Notes: a model not told the origin generated them from the sequence alone. 64,000 nt of DNA from Streptomyces sp. HD (GCF_028369295.1 NZ_JAQMYP010000033.1:1-64000), one strand, 5' to 3'; shown: positions 40,333 to 49,306, counted from the stretch's first letter. Made by a program: numbers and translations.

Positions 40333-41531
40333 CAGGCGACCTCGAACAGGCCGGCTGCGCCCATGCCGCCGCCGACGCACATAGAGATCACCACATACCG
40401 GACCCCGCGGCGCTTGCCCTCGATGAGGGCATGCCCCACCAGCCGGGCACCGGTCATTCCGTACGGATGACCGACCGAGATCGCGCCGCCGTTGACGTTG
40501 AACCGCTCCGGGTCGATGTGCAGTTCGTCGCGGCAGTACAACGCCTGGGAGGCGAACGCCTCGTTGAGCTCCCACAGGCCGATGTCGTCGATGGTGAGGC
40601 TGTGCTGCTTCAGCAGTTTCGGAATGGCGAACACCGGGCCGATGCCCATCTCGTCCGGGCCACACCCGGCAACGGCCATGCCCCGGTAGACGCCCAGCGG
40701 TTCCAGCCCGCGGCGCTCGGCCTCCCCCGACTCCATCAGCACCGACGCCGACGCCCCGTCCGACAACTGGGAGGAGTTGCCCGCCGTCACGCTGGAATGC
40801 GCACTCACCTGACCATCGGGCAGTACCGGCGCCAACCCGGCCAGCCCTTCGAGCGTCGTGGACGCGCGGTTGCCCTCGTCCCGGGTGAGGGTGACTTCCT
40901 CGTCCCGCACCTCCCCCGACTGCTTGTCGAGGGTCTTCTTGACGCTGCCCAGCGCGACGATCTCCTGGTCGAACCGGCCGGCCTCCTGCGCCGCCGCGGT
41001 GCGCTGCTGTGACACCAGCGCGAACTCGTCCTGGCGTTCCCGGCTCACGCCGTAGCGTTCGGCGACGATCTCCGCCGTCTGCAACATCGGCAGGTAGATG
41101 CCGGGCTTGTGCTCGACCAGCCAGGGATCTGTCATGCGGTGGGTGTTCATGTGGTCGTTCTGCACCAGGGAGATCGACTCGACGCCGCCGCCGACGGCGA
41201 CCTGCATGCCGTCCGCGACGATCTGCTTGGCGGCCGTCGCAATGGCCATCAGGCCCGACGAGCACTGCCGGTCGATCGTCATCCCCGACACGGTGTCCGG
41301 AAGCCCGGCACGGAGAGCGGCCTGACGCGCGACGTTGAAACCGGATGCCCCCTGCTGCACGGCGCAGCCGAAGATCACATCCTCGACCTCGCCGCCCTCA
41401 AGCCCGGCGCGCTGAACGGCGTGGGAAAGGGCATGGGCGGCAAGTTCCTGCGACTGGGTGTCGTTAAACGCGCCGCGGTAAGCCTTTCCGATCGGCGTCC
41501 GCGCCGTCGAAACTATGACTGCTTCCCTCAT
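40332..41531 (-). CDS. thiolase (acetyl-CoA C-acyltransferase)
   Basis: A 399-residue thiolase. The acylated Cys90 lies in IDRQCSSGL, the His in GGAISVGHPYGMTGARL, and the C-terminal Cys in CVGGGMGAAG. It would cleave the 3-ketoacyl-CoA made by the neighbouring beta-oxidation-like operon. It heads a two-gene operon with the HAD hydrolase. Its promoter lies at 41670-41698, leaving a leader of roughly 130 bases. Confidence 0.93.
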   Translation of the reverse strand: MREAVIVSTARTPIGKAYRGAFNDTQSQELAAHALSHAVQRAGLEGGEVEDVIFGCAVQQGASGFNVARQAALRAGLPDTVSGMTIDRQCSSGLMAIATAAKQIVADGMQVAVGGGVESISLVQNDHMNTHRMTDPWLVEHKPGIYLPMLQTAEIVAERYGVSRERQDEFALVSQQRTAAAQEAGRFDQEIVALGSVKKTLDKQSGEVRDEEVTLTRDEGNRASTTLEGLAGLAPVLPDGQVSAHSSVTAGNSSQLSDGASASVLMESGEAERRGLEPLGVYRGMAVAGCGPDEMGIGPVFAIPKLLKQHSLTIDDIGLWELNEAFASQALYCRDELHIDPERFNVNGGAISVGHPYGMTGARLVGHALIEGKRRGVRYVVISMCVGGGMGAAGLFEVA

Positions 41532-41669
41532 GTCGCCTCACTGCTTCTTGTTGGTCCAGGGGGTACCGAGCGCCAACTGCGGCGCGGTGAGGGCTCATTG
41601 ACCGCCTCCCCGGTGACCGACGACATGAGCCATGGCCGCAGGGGGCACGTACGTCGGCCTCCGGATCCG

Positions 41670-41698
41670 GTTATAGTTGAATCCGGCGTCATGTTCAA
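41670..41698 (-). promoter_or_regulatory. promoter/operator of the thiolase-HAD operon
   Basis: On the minus strand this reads TTGAAC, 17 bases, TATAAC. Spacer and -35 form the same palindrome as at 38778-38799, with one internal change (GGCGTC for GACGTC). Sequence and spacing conservation across two operons is strong evidence for one shared repressor. Confidence 0.8.
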
Positions 41699-41780
41699 CC
41701 AGACCCTCTCCTCTCCCCTCCGGACGAGATTCGGACCCACATGCACGCGACCTTGACAGCGCGTGCCTCTACCTGGAGGC

Positions 41781-41796
41781 TACCGACCAGTCGGTA
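41781..41796. promoter_or_regulatory. TetR-type palindrome TACCGACCAGTCGGTA
   Basis: Perfect 7-base inverted arms around CA, 14 bases before the start of the alpha/beta hydrolase gene and downstream of a TTGACA at 41753. It belongs to the same family as the site at 20226, and differs from the TTGAA...TTCAA operator of the neighbouring operons. Confidence 0.7.
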
Positions 41797-41809
41797 TGAA
41801 GGGTGGATC

Positions 41810-42691
41810 GTGACCGAGCTGAGCATCTCCACCGGTGCGGGTGCGTTCGACGCGATCGCGGCGGGTCCGCCCGAGGGCCGCCCGGTGCTGCTGCTGCATG
41901 GCTTCCCGCAGACGGGGCTGGCCTGGCAGCGGCAGATCGCGGAGTTGGCCGCGCACGGCTACCGGGGGGTGGCGCCCGACCAGCGCGGCTACTCCCCCGG
42001 TGCGCGCCCTGAGCGGCCCGAGGACTATCGCATGAGTCTCCTCGTCGACGACGTGGTCGCGATCACGGAGGAACTGGGCTGGGAGGCGTTCGACCTGGTC
42101 GGCCATGACTGGGGAGGCGCGGTGGCCTGGTGGACCGCTGCCGCCCACCCCGGCCGCGTACGCACCCTGACAGTCGTGTCGACACCGCATCCCGGCGCTC
42201 TGGCCACCGCCCTGCGCACCGACGAGGACCAGCGCAGCCGCTCGCACTACATGATCGACTGGCGCGAGACGCCCGCGACCGAGGAGCGCATGCTGGCCCA
42301 CGACGCTCAGCTGCTCCGCGCCCTCTACGCCGGAAAGGTCCCGCAGGACAGTGCCGAGGCCTATGTACGGCACCTGCGTCGGCCCGGCGCCCTCACCGCA
42401 GCGCTGAACTGGTACCGGGCAGGCCGCCCCGACGGCAGGATCGGCGTCATCGACGTGCCCACGCTGTACGTCTGGAGCACGGACGACAGCGCGTTCGGCC
42501 CGGCACCGGCGCAGGAGACCGAACGCTGGGTCAACGGGCCGTACCGATTCGAGACCCTGCAGGGCGTCAGCCACTGGGTCCCCGAGGAGGCGCCCGAAAC
42601 CCTGAACCGCCTGCTCCTCGAACACCTGCGAGCGCACGGCGAGTACCGAACCGCAGCACATGCCCCCTCCCCCGACTCTCCGAAGAGGTAA
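41810..42691 (+). CDS. alpha/beta hydrolase (epoxide-hydrolase-like)
   Basis: An alpha/beta hydrolase of about 293 residues. The oxyanion motif is LLHGFPQTGLAW. The nucleophile elbow GHDWGGAV has Asp rather than Ser, pointing to an epoxide hydrolase or haloalkane-dehalogenase-type mechanism. The late VPTLYVWSTDDSAFGP carries the acid, and the His is in GVSHWVPEE. The frame extends to 41741, but GTG 41810 with GGGTGG follows the operator and starts the homology. It is followed at once by the SCO6745-like gene. Confidence 0.87.
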   Translation: MTELSISTGAGAFDAIAAGPPEGRPVLLLHGFPQTGLAWQRQIAELAAHGYRGVAPDQRGYSPGARPERPEDYRMSLLVDDVVAITEELGWEAFDLVGHDWGGAVAWWTAAAHPGRVRTLTVVSTPHPGALATALRTDEDQRSRSHYMIDWRETPATEERMLAHDAQLLRALYAGKVPQDSAEAYVRHLRRPGALTAALNWYRAGRPDGRIGVIDVPTLYVWSTDDSAFGPAPAQETERWVNGPYRFETLQGVSHWVPEEAPETLNRLLLEHLRAHGEYRTAAHAPSPDSPKR

Positions 42692-42693
42692 CC

Positions 42694-43515
42694 GTGAAGA
42701 CAGCGCGCGCGGCCTGGCGCGGACTCGAACCCGTACACGGCATGATCTACTTCGTCCCCGAGGCGAGGCGACGGTACGCGGACCTCGGACTGAGCGGACG
42801 CGCCGGCTACTTCTGCTCCCGCAGCGCCGCGTTCGGCCGAGCATCCGCCGAGCTGATCATCGCGACCTTCTACAACTTCAACCCCGATCTCGTACGGCAG
42901 GCGCTCGACGGGGCCTGGGACGCAACGTCGCCGCAACAGGTGCTGGACGCCCGCTACGCCGCTGCGGACGAAGCCCTGCGACGGGCGGGAATCCACGAAC
43001 TGCCCTACCTGGACGAGGTCGTGGCACTGACCCGCCGGGCCGCCGAGACGGCCTGTGAACATGCGCAGGGCCGCCCGCTCTTCGCCGCGCACGCCGCACT
43101 GCCTTGGCCGCAGGAGCCGGTGCTGCAACTGTGGCACGCCCAGACCCTGCTCCGTGAGTTCCGTGGAGACGGCCATGTCGCGTGCCTGTTGAGCGAGGGC
43201 GTCGGGAGCCTGGAGGCCCTGGTTCTGCACGCCGCCACCGGTGAGGTTCCCGTCGACTTCCTCAAGTTGAGCCGCGCATGGCCCGAGGAGGAGTGGGCCG
43301 ACACCCAGGAAGGCCTGCGCAAGCGAGGTCTCCTCGACGGCGACTCCCTCAGTTCGGAGGGCGTCGCCCTGCGTCGACGCATCGAGGACCGCACCGACCA
43401 CCTGGCGCTCCCCGCCTACGCCGCACTCGGTGACGCCGGCTGCGAGCGTCTCGCCGAACTCGCCACCCCCTTCGGCCGCGCCGTCGTCGAAGCCGGCCTT
43501 CTCAAGCTCGGCTGA
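42694..43515 (+). CDS. SCO6745-family protein (conserved actinobacterial, unknown function)
   Basis: A 273-residue, mostly helical protein that I recognise as the actinobacterial SCO6745-type family. Characteristic stretches are LEPVHGMIYFVPEARRRYAD, YFCSRSAAFG, ATFYNFNP and a C-terminal winged-helix-like region (EGLRKRGLLDGDSLSSEGVA). It has no recognisable catalytic motif. GTG 42694 has AGAGG six bases upstream, and the gene is only two bases from the hydrolase stop, so they are co-transcribed under the palindrome at 41781. Confidence 0.8.
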   Translation: MKTARAAWRGLEPVHGMIYFVPEARRRYADLGLSGRAGYFCSRSAAFGRASAELIIATFYNFNPDLVRQALDGAWDATSPQQVLDARYAAADEALRRAGIHELPYLDEVVALTRRAAETACEHAQGRPLFAAHAALPWPQEPVLQLWHAQTLLREFRGDGHVACLLSEGVGSLEALVLHAATGEVPVDFLKLSRAWPEEEWADTQEGLRKRGLLDGDSLSSEGVALRRRIEDRTDHLALPAYAALGDAGCERLAELATPFGRAVVEAGLLKLG

Positions 43516-43531
43516 GGCCGGGAGCCGCGTC

Positions 43532-43562
43532 GGGCAGCTCCCGCGTCACGGGAGCTCTGCCC
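43532..43562 (+). terminator. hairpin terminator after the SCO6745-like gene
   Basis: GGGCAGCTCCCG pairs with CGGGAGCTCTGCCC, with a 2-nt bulge and a 5-nt loop, starting 17 bases after the stop codon. Confidence 0.7.
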
Positions 43563-43674
43563 GCCCACACCGGCCGTTGCTCACCGGCGGCCAAGAGCTG
43601 ATCGAGCGACAACCTCCTTGGCGCTCAAGCGCCTTCCGCCCGAAAGAGGCTGCCGTCTCTATCCGGTCATTCCC

Positions 43675-43688
43675 CTACCGGCCGGTAG
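43675..43688. promoter_or_regulatory. perfect palindrome CTACCGGCCGGTAG
   Basis: A 14-base perfect palindrome about 235 bases upstream of the beta-helix protein gene. It could be a repressor site; the partner is unknown. Confidence 0.4.
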
Positions 43689-43923
43689 ACACGGCAGCTC
43701 CTGAATGGAACGCTCCCTACAGAGCACAGGCGGTTCACGCGCCGTTCGCATGGCGCCGTCCCTCTGCTCCGGCCCGCCGCTCCAGCGTCACACCGCAAGG
43801 CGCCCTGCCGCGTTGCTGGCACGAGCCGCATATCGCACCAGCAGGAAGTCCGCGGAACAGCCGTGTCCTCCCTGTTCCTGCATCAGCCGAGCCTCCCTTT
43901 CCTCGCCGAGAGGAGTTCACCTG

Positions 43924-45177
43924 ATGAACCTCCGAGCCCTCAGAACCAGCCCGGCGGCACTGACCATCGTCCTCGCCACGGCAGCAGCACTCGCCACCCC
44001 CGCAGCCAGGGCCGACGCGTCCGTGGCCACCGAGCCGACCGGGTTCACCGTGGGCACCACGTCCGACGCGGTCGATGCCGACCCGTCGGACGGCCTGTGC
44101 CGCACCGTGTCGGGCACTTGCAGCCTGCGCGCCGCGGTGATGGCCGCCAACTCCCGCCCGGGCAGCACCATCACACTGCCGCCGGGGCGCTATCGGCTGG
44201 CCGTCCCACCCGATCCCCGCCTGATCAACGGAGACCACCCCGACCCGACGACGGGCGACCTCAACGTCGCCGCAGCCACCACGATCCGCGGCTCCGGCGC
44301 ACGGACCACCCTCATCGACGCCAATCGGCTGGACCGCGCGTTCCGTATGCAGGCGGACACGAGGCTGTCCGATCTGACCATCACCGGGGGCGTGGCCAAG
44401 GAACGCGAACTGCCCATCACCGACACCGGCGGCGGCGCCATCGCCAACGGACACCACATGACGCTGCGACGGGTCGCCGTGACCGGGAACTCAGCGGGCT
44501 ACGGCGGCGGCATCTTCAACGTCCCCGGTTCACACCTCGATCTGATCGACAGCACCGTCAGCGGGAACGTCGCGGGAGAGGCCGGTGGCATCAGGTTCGA
44601 CGACAGCGGAACCGTGACCAACTCGACGGTCGCCGGCAACCGCGTGACGAACCCGGGCGACCGCCCCGGCAGCCTCGCCGGCTACGGCGGCGGGATCGAC
44701 GTCCGCGGCCTGGAACCCGTGGAGATCCTCAACTCGACCATTTCCGGGAACAGTTCGAGCGATGGCGGAGGCGGAGTCAACATCGCTCCCGCCTACCTGG
44801 ACAGTCTGCCCTCCCCGATCCCCGACGTCATAGATCTGCCGCTGGGTCGGCTGACCTTGCGCAACTCCGTCGTCGCCGGCAACACCGTCGACGGCAAGGC
44901 CGCCGACTGCAAGAAGGCCTTCGCCACCATCGCGTCGCAGGGCCACAACCTCGACGGTGACGGAAGTTGCCGACTCACCGGAGTGGGCGACCTGCCCAGC
45001 CGTGCACCGCTGATCGGCCCACTCGCCGACAACGGCGGTCCCACCGACACCGCCGCGCTGCTGCCGGGCAGCCCCGCCCTGGACGCGGCGGTCGACTGCC
45101 CGGCCACGGATCAGCGCGGAGTCGCCCGCCCCCAGGGCGCCGCCTGCGACATCGGCGCCTACGAGCACACGTCATGA
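43924..45177 (+). CDS. secreted parallel beta-helix protein (CSLREA / choice-of-anchor Q type)
   Basis: A 417-residue exported protein. The signal peptide occupies about residues 1-31 (TIVLATAAALATPAARA). A CSLREA-type segment CSLRAAVMAAN follows. Repeated right-handed beta-helix rungs come next (VTGNSAGYGGGIFN, STVSGNVAGEAGGI, STISGNSSSDGGGGVN). The C-terminus is PALDAAVDCPATDQRG with DIGAYE. ATG 43924 has GAGGAG at eight bases; the frame's extension upstream is not coding. Such proteins are surface or secreted carbohydrate-binding or adhesin-like; the role here is unknown. Confidence 0.85.
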   Translation: MNLRALRTSPAALTIVLATAAALATPAARADASVATEPTGFTVGTTSDAVDADPSDGLCRTVSGTCSLRAAVMAANSRPGSTITLPPGRYRLAVPPDPRLINGDHPDPTTGDLNVAAATTIRGSGARTTLIDANRLDRAFRMQADTRLSDLTITGGVAKERELPITDTGGGAIANGHHMTLRRVAVTGNSAGYGGGIFNVPGSHLDLIDSTVSGNVAGEAGGIRFDDSGTVTNSTVAGNRVTNPGDRPGSLAGYGGGIDVRGLEPVEILNSTISGNSSSDGGGGVNIAPAYLDSLPSPIPDVIDLPLGRLTLRNSVVAGNTVDGKAADCKKAFATIASQGHNLDGDGSCRLTGVGDLPSRAPLIGPLADNGGPTDTAALLPGSPALDAAVDCPATDQRGVARPQGAACDIGAYEHTS

Positions 45178-45233
45178 CCACGCCGCTCGCACCACGTCAG
45201 GGGATACGACTCGTACCGGCATCGGGAGATTTG

Positions 45234-46895
45234 ATGAGATCGCCGAGCCTGCGCAACGCCCTTTCCCGCGCCACGACCGTGCTTCTGGCCCTGCTGCTGT
45301 CCTTCCTCACCGCTCCCCCGTCGACGGCCCGGGCCGCTGCCGCGCACGACTCCCTGGTCGTGCGCACCGACCGCGGCTGGGTGCGCGGCGCGGCCCACCG
45401 TGACGGCGGCCGGGTCTTCCAGGGCATCCCCTTCGCCGCCCCGCCGACGGGGAGGTCGCGCTGGCGTCCGCCACGGCCCGCCGAGCGCTGGTCCGGCGTG
45501 CGGGACGCCACCGCACCGGCCCGCCCCTGCCCCCAACTGCCGCTGACCCTGCTCCCCGACGGCGGCCCCGTCCTGCCTGGCGAGTCCAACCGCACCGGCA
45601 GCACGACGGAGGACTGCCTGTATCTCAATGTGTGGACGCCGGCCCGCACCATCGGCCGGCCGCTCCCGGTGCTGGTGTGGCTGCACGGCGGCGGCAACGC
45701 CTACGGCGCGGGCAGCGACTACGACGGCTCGGCGCTGGCCGCGCGCGGCGTCGTGGTCGTCACCGTCAACTACCGCCTGGGAGCACTGGGGTTCCTCGCC
45801 CACCCCGCCCTGTCGTCCGAGAGCAGGGACCATGCCTCCGGCGACTACGGCTTGATGGATCAGCAGGCCGCGCTGCGCTGGGTTCGGCACAACATCGGCG
45901 CCTTCGGTGGCGACCGCCACCGAGTGACCCTCGGCGGCCAGTCCGCCGGATCGGCGGACACCTGCGCCCACATCGCCTCCCCGACCGCCAAGGGCCTGTT
46001 CCAGCAGGCGATTCAGCAGAGCGGGAGCTGCGCCTCGGACGGCGGTCTGACACCGCTCACGCTCGGCGCGGCCGAGCGGAAGGGAAGCAACTTCGCGGCC
46101 TCGCTCGGCTGCGCGGACCCGACGACCGCGGCGCCCTGTCTGCGCGCCCTGCCCACCACCGAGCTCCTGCGCGGCGCCGGGACCGGGGCAGCCTCCTTGT
46201 GGGGCCCGAACACGGAGCCACGTGTCCTGCCGCGCCCTCCGCACCAGGCGTGGGCTGAGGGACGAGTGAACGCGGTCCCGACCCTCAACGGCAACACCCA
46301 CGACGAGTACCGGTACTTCACCGCGCTGTACGTGGATCTGCCAGGCGGCGGCCCCCTCACCACCGCCTCGTACGCCGCCCTGATCGAGCTCCAGCACGGC
46401 AGCCGGGCCGCGGCGGTCCTGGCCACCTATCCGGCCTCGGCGTACCCGTCCCCCAACCTGGCCTACTCGGCGGTCAACACCGATCAGCGGTTCGCGTGCC
46501 CGGCACGGTCCGACAGCCGCCTTCACGGCGCCCGGGCGCCGGTCTACGCGTACGAGTTCCACGACCCCCAGGCACCACCGTTCATCCCGGCACCGCACAC
46601 ACCACAGGGCGCGTTCCACGCCTCCGAACTGGCCTATCTCTTCCCCATGGACTCCCTGCGCCTGACGCCCGCCCAGCAGCGGCTGTCCGCCACGATGACC
46701 GCCTACTGGGCCCGGTTCGCCGCCACCGGCGACCCCAACGCGCCCGGTGCCCCCGCCTGGCCGCGCTACACGGCGGAAGGGGATCGCATCCAGGTGCTGG
46801 CCCCGGACCGGGTCGGACCCACCACCGGCTTCGCGACCGACCACCACTGCGCGTTCTGGCTTCCCTCCTCCGCTCCCCGCGGAGCCGTGCGATGA
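45234..46895 (+). CDS. secreted type-B carboxylesterase
   Basis: A carboxylesterase/lipase of about 553 residues with a signal peptide (TTVLLALLLSFLTAPPSTARA). It has GIPFAAPPTG, EDCLYLNVW, the oxyanion region WLHGGGNAYGAG, nucleophile elbow GGQSAGSA, and the His in FHASELAYLF. The upstream ATG 45174 overlaps the previous stop, but 45234 has GGGAG and gives a normal signal peptide. It hydrolyses an ester substrate outside the cell; substrate unknown. Confidence 0.9.
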   Translation: MRSPSLRNALSRATTVLLALLLSFLTAPPSTARAAAAHDSLVVRTDRGWVRGAAHRDGGRVFQGIPFAAPPTGRSRWRPPRPAERWSGVRDATAPARPCPQLPLTLLPDGGPVLPGESNRTGSTTEDCLYLNVWTPARTIGRPLPVLVWLHGGGNAYGAGSDYDGSALAARGVVVVTVNYRLGALGFLAHPALSSESRDHASGDYGLMDQQAALRWVRHNIGAFGGDRHRVTLGGQSAGSADTCAHIASPTAKGLFQQAIQQSGSCASDGGLTPLTLGAAERKGSNFAASLGCADPTTAAPCLRALPTTELLRGAGTGAASLWGPNTEPRVLPRPPHQAWAEGRVNAVPTLNGNTHDEYRYFTALYVDLPGGGPLTTASYAALIELQHGSRAAAVLATYPASAYPSPNLAYSAVNTDQRFACPARSDSRLHGARAPVYAYEFHDPQAPPFIPAPHTPQGAFHASELAYLFPMDSLRLTPAQQRLSATMTAYWARFAATGDPNAPGAPAWPRYTAEGDRIQVLAPDRVGPTTGFATDHHCAFWLPSSAPRGAVR

Positions 46896-46939
46896 CATCG
46901 GCCTGTTCTCGCTCGCTCGGACCGTGTCCCCCGTCGTCG

Positions 46940-47599
46940 TCATTCCCCGTCAGTGACGCCACGCGCCACGGCGCCCTCGGCCGAGGTTCCGCTCATCAGA
47001 ACGTTGTGGTGGGCCGCGAGCGCCAGTAGGGCGACGCGCAATGGCCCGGTCTCCAGGACGGCGCCCGGTTCGAACCAGCGGGCGACAGCGGTGCCGCTCG
47101 CCATTCTGAGCGTGAAGCGCGCCAGTTCGTCCGCGACGTCCGCGCGGTCGTTCAGGCCGAATACGGCGATCAGCGCATCCCGGGCCCAGGCCACCAGCGC
47201 GTCGCGGTAGTGATGCACCTCGGCCACTGCCGCCGCGCTGGCGTCCTGCTGCACCATGCCCAGCCCCAGCAGCAGTTTCACTCCGTGTGGGTGGCGCCGG
47301 AAGGCGTCGTCGACCTCCACGAGGAAGGCGTCGAGGCGCTGTTCGACGTCGGCACCCGGCACCTCGGTCGGGGGCAGGGCTGCCAGCAGCGCGGTCCTGG
47401 CTCGCTCCAGCACCGCGACGTAGATCCCGTCCTTGCTGCCGAAGTGCCAGTAGATCGAGCTGGGCGGCAGACCGCACTCGGCCGAGATCATGGAAATGGA
47501 CGTGGCCGCGTAGCCGTACCGCGACATCAGTTCGCCGGCGGTGTCGAGAATCGCGTCGCGGGACCGTGCGCCGCGGTTCTGGGCCGGTGCCTGCGTCAT
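46940..47599 (-). CDS. TetR-family regulator
   Basis: A 219-residue TetR repressor. The HTH, with SISMISAECGLPPSSIYWHF and GSK, lies at about 32-54, followed by a TetR C-terminal domain. It is convergent with the carboxylesterase gene and downstream, in the same direction, of a membrane protein and a PHM-like secreted protein. Its targets are unknown; it could be the source of one of the orphan TetR-type palindromes. Confidence 0.88.
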   Translation of the reverse strand: MTQAPAQNRGARSRDAILDTAGELMSRYGYAATSISMISAECGLPPSSIYWHFGSKDGIYVAVLERARTALLAALPPTEVPGADVEQRLDAFLVEVDDAFRRHPHGVKLLLGLGMVQQDASAAAVAEVHHYRDALVAWARDALIAVFGLNDRADVADELARFTLRMASGTAVARWFEPGAVLETGPLRVALLALAAHHNVLMSGTSAEGAVARGVTDGE

Positions 47600-47726
47600 G
47601 CGGCCGACTGTAGGCGAGATGTCGGTTCTCTATCAGCCTCGCGGAGCTTCTCGGCATCACATCCGGCCGCGGCCCCGCACGACGCCGAACAGCCCGGAGT
47701 ATCTGTCCGCAGAGCCGGCTTCCCCT

Positions 47727-48266
47727 TCAGGACCGGCTGTTGAGAAATCCGATCGCCACGGCTCCCCACCAGCCGACCTGCGACACCACGACGGAGACTG
47801 CTCCACGCACCAGAAGCCGTGTGTCCACACCTTCTGCCGCCCGCTCGGCGAGGTCTCGGTGCAGAGCGTGTGCGTGCACACCGTTGAGAGCGACCAGGAG
47901 GACCAGTCCGAGCTTCACCCGGGTGACTGCCGACGCCGGGTCAGGGCCGAGGGCCGCACCGCTGATCACCATTCCTGCCAGACCGCACCAGACGAGGACC
48001 TGCAACGGGCCCGTGAAGTCCAGCACTTGGCGCAGGCTGCGCCGCCCCAGCAGCCAGAGCAGTCCGTAGTAGTCGATGGTCTGCACGGTGCCGAACCCGA
48101 GGATCAGCGCTGCCAGGTGCACGAAGAGTGCCACGGTGCGCAGCCCGGGGCCGGCTTCGATGTGCACCGCCGCCCACACTCCGGCCGCCCACACCCCGCA
48201 GACCAGTACGTCTGCGGCACCGATCATCCAGCCGCGCACCGCTCCCCGGAACCGGTCCGGGCTCAT
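47727..48266 (-). CDS. four- to five-helix membrane protein of unknown function
   Basis: A 179-residue hydrophobic protein with helices around 12-35, 42-62, 80-105 and 113-130, and a final helix near 155-175. VFVHLAAL-like and YYGLLWLLGRRS stretches suggest a small membrane protein resembling copper-resistance-D/DUF2269 types, but I cannot assign a family firmly. It follows the PHM-like copper protein gene in the same direction, so a copper or redox link is plausible. Confidence 0.6.
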   Translation of the reverse strand: MSPDRFRGAVRGWMIGAADVLVCGVWAAGVWAAVHIEAGPGLRTVALFVHLAALILGFGTVQTIDYYGLLWLLGRRSLRQVLDFTGPLQVLVWCGLAGMVISGAALGPDPASAVTRVKLGLVLLVALNGVHAHALHRDLAERAAEGVDTRLLVRGAVSVVVSQVGWWGAVAIGFLNSRS

Positions 48267-48334
48267 GGGGTCACCTCTGGGCGGTGTGTTGTCGGCACGG
48301 GCCGCGCTGTCCCCACGACCATGGGTGGCACGGA

Positions 48335-49306
48335 TCAGTCCTCGGCCACCCAGCCGGCCATGATCCCCATGACGCCGCCGTGCGCGTGGGCGCTCTCGTA
48401 CCTGCTGGTGATCTGCAGGACGTCGCCCCGTTCGATGGTGCCGAGCGAATCACCGCTGCATGGAGGCATGTCCGAGATTTCCGTGTGTCCGTGGAGGTCG
48501 ATGAATTCGGGGCTTCCTCCCTCTTCCGCCACGACGTTGCACAATAGCTTTCCCGTGGTGAGGTTTTCCGTACGCACGAAGCGGCCCGCATGGTGCAGGT
48601 GGCCGCGCATATGAACGAGCTTTCCGGAAATGGTGGAGCGCCACTTCCTGACCTTTTCGCTGACGCCGTCCGGTGCGTCGTACGCACTGCCGAGACAGCC
48701 TCCGGCATCCATCCAGATCGGTGTCACGGGCTTGAGGCGTGAAGCTGCGGCGGGCTCATGGGTGAACGTGAAGGTGATGTAGACGGTCTTGCTCTGGGGT
48801 GCATGGTTCATGAGGTCGTAGAGCATGTTCCAGCGCTCCCCCGGGCGCACCTTGATGCCGTATCCCGAGGGCAGCACGCTCTCCACGCGCTCGTTCCCGG
48901 AGGCGAACATCCGCTGGGGGCCGCCGCAGACGACGTCGCTCCTGGCGTGGGTGCCCAGCACCGCGTGGTGCAGCATCGGACCGGTGTTGACGTTGGCGTT
49001 CGACCCGTCCGCGTAGACGAGGTTCGGCTTGAAGCTCGTGATGATGCAGTCGTCGCACGGTTTGGCGATGTTGAACGCGAGCCGGTTGCCGGTCTCGGCG
49101 TGGTCGTCACCTGACGCGGCGGGGAGGGTGATGGGCCCGTAGCGGACGGTCGTTGTCGTCCTCGCGTCGTCGTTGAGCCGCACCGCCCGCGCAGACGTCG
49201 GCTCCGCGGCGGCCACCGGGACGGCAGTGGTGATCATCAGTGCCGCGGTGGTCCCCAATGCGGTCACGAGCACAGGGGCGGTACGGGGCAGACTTCGATG
49301 GCACAT
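48335..49306 (-). CDS. secreted PHM-like copper monooxygenase-fold protein
   Basis: A 323-residue exported protein. The signal peptide occupies about 1-34. The body resembles peptidylglycine/dopamine-beta-monooxygenase-fold proteins: LHHAVL (a His-His pair like the CuH site), HMRGHLHHAG (His-x-His like the CuM site) and AHAHGGVMGIM (a Met, possible CuM ligand). The Cys pairs CDDC and C...CSG are likely disulfides. ATG 49306 has GGGAG. In animals this fold hydroxylates with ascorbate and two coppers; bacterial members are poorly studied. Confidence 0.75.
   Translation of the reverse strand: MCHRSLPRTAPVLVTALGTTAALMITTAVPVAAAEPTSARAVRLNDDARTTTTVRYGPITLPAASGDDHAETGNRLAFNIAKPCDDCIITSFKPNLVYADGSNANVNTGPMLHHAVLGTHARSDVVCGGPQRMFASGNERVESVLPSGYGIKVRPGERWNMLYDLMNHAPQSKTVYITFTFTHEPAAASRLKPVTPIWMDAGGCLGSAYDAPDGVSEKVRKWRSTISGKLVHMRGHLHHAGRFVRTENLTTGKLLCNVVAEEGGSPEFIDLHGHTEISDMPPCSGDSLGTIERGDVLQITSRYESAHAHGGVMGIMAGWVAED

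Larger units (their letters stand above)
43516..43923. other. intergenic region before the secreted beta-helix gene
   Basis: These 408 bases hold the 43532-43562 terminator and a perfect palindrome CTACCGGCCGGTAG at 43675-43688. Otherwise I see no gene here. Confidence 0.55.
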
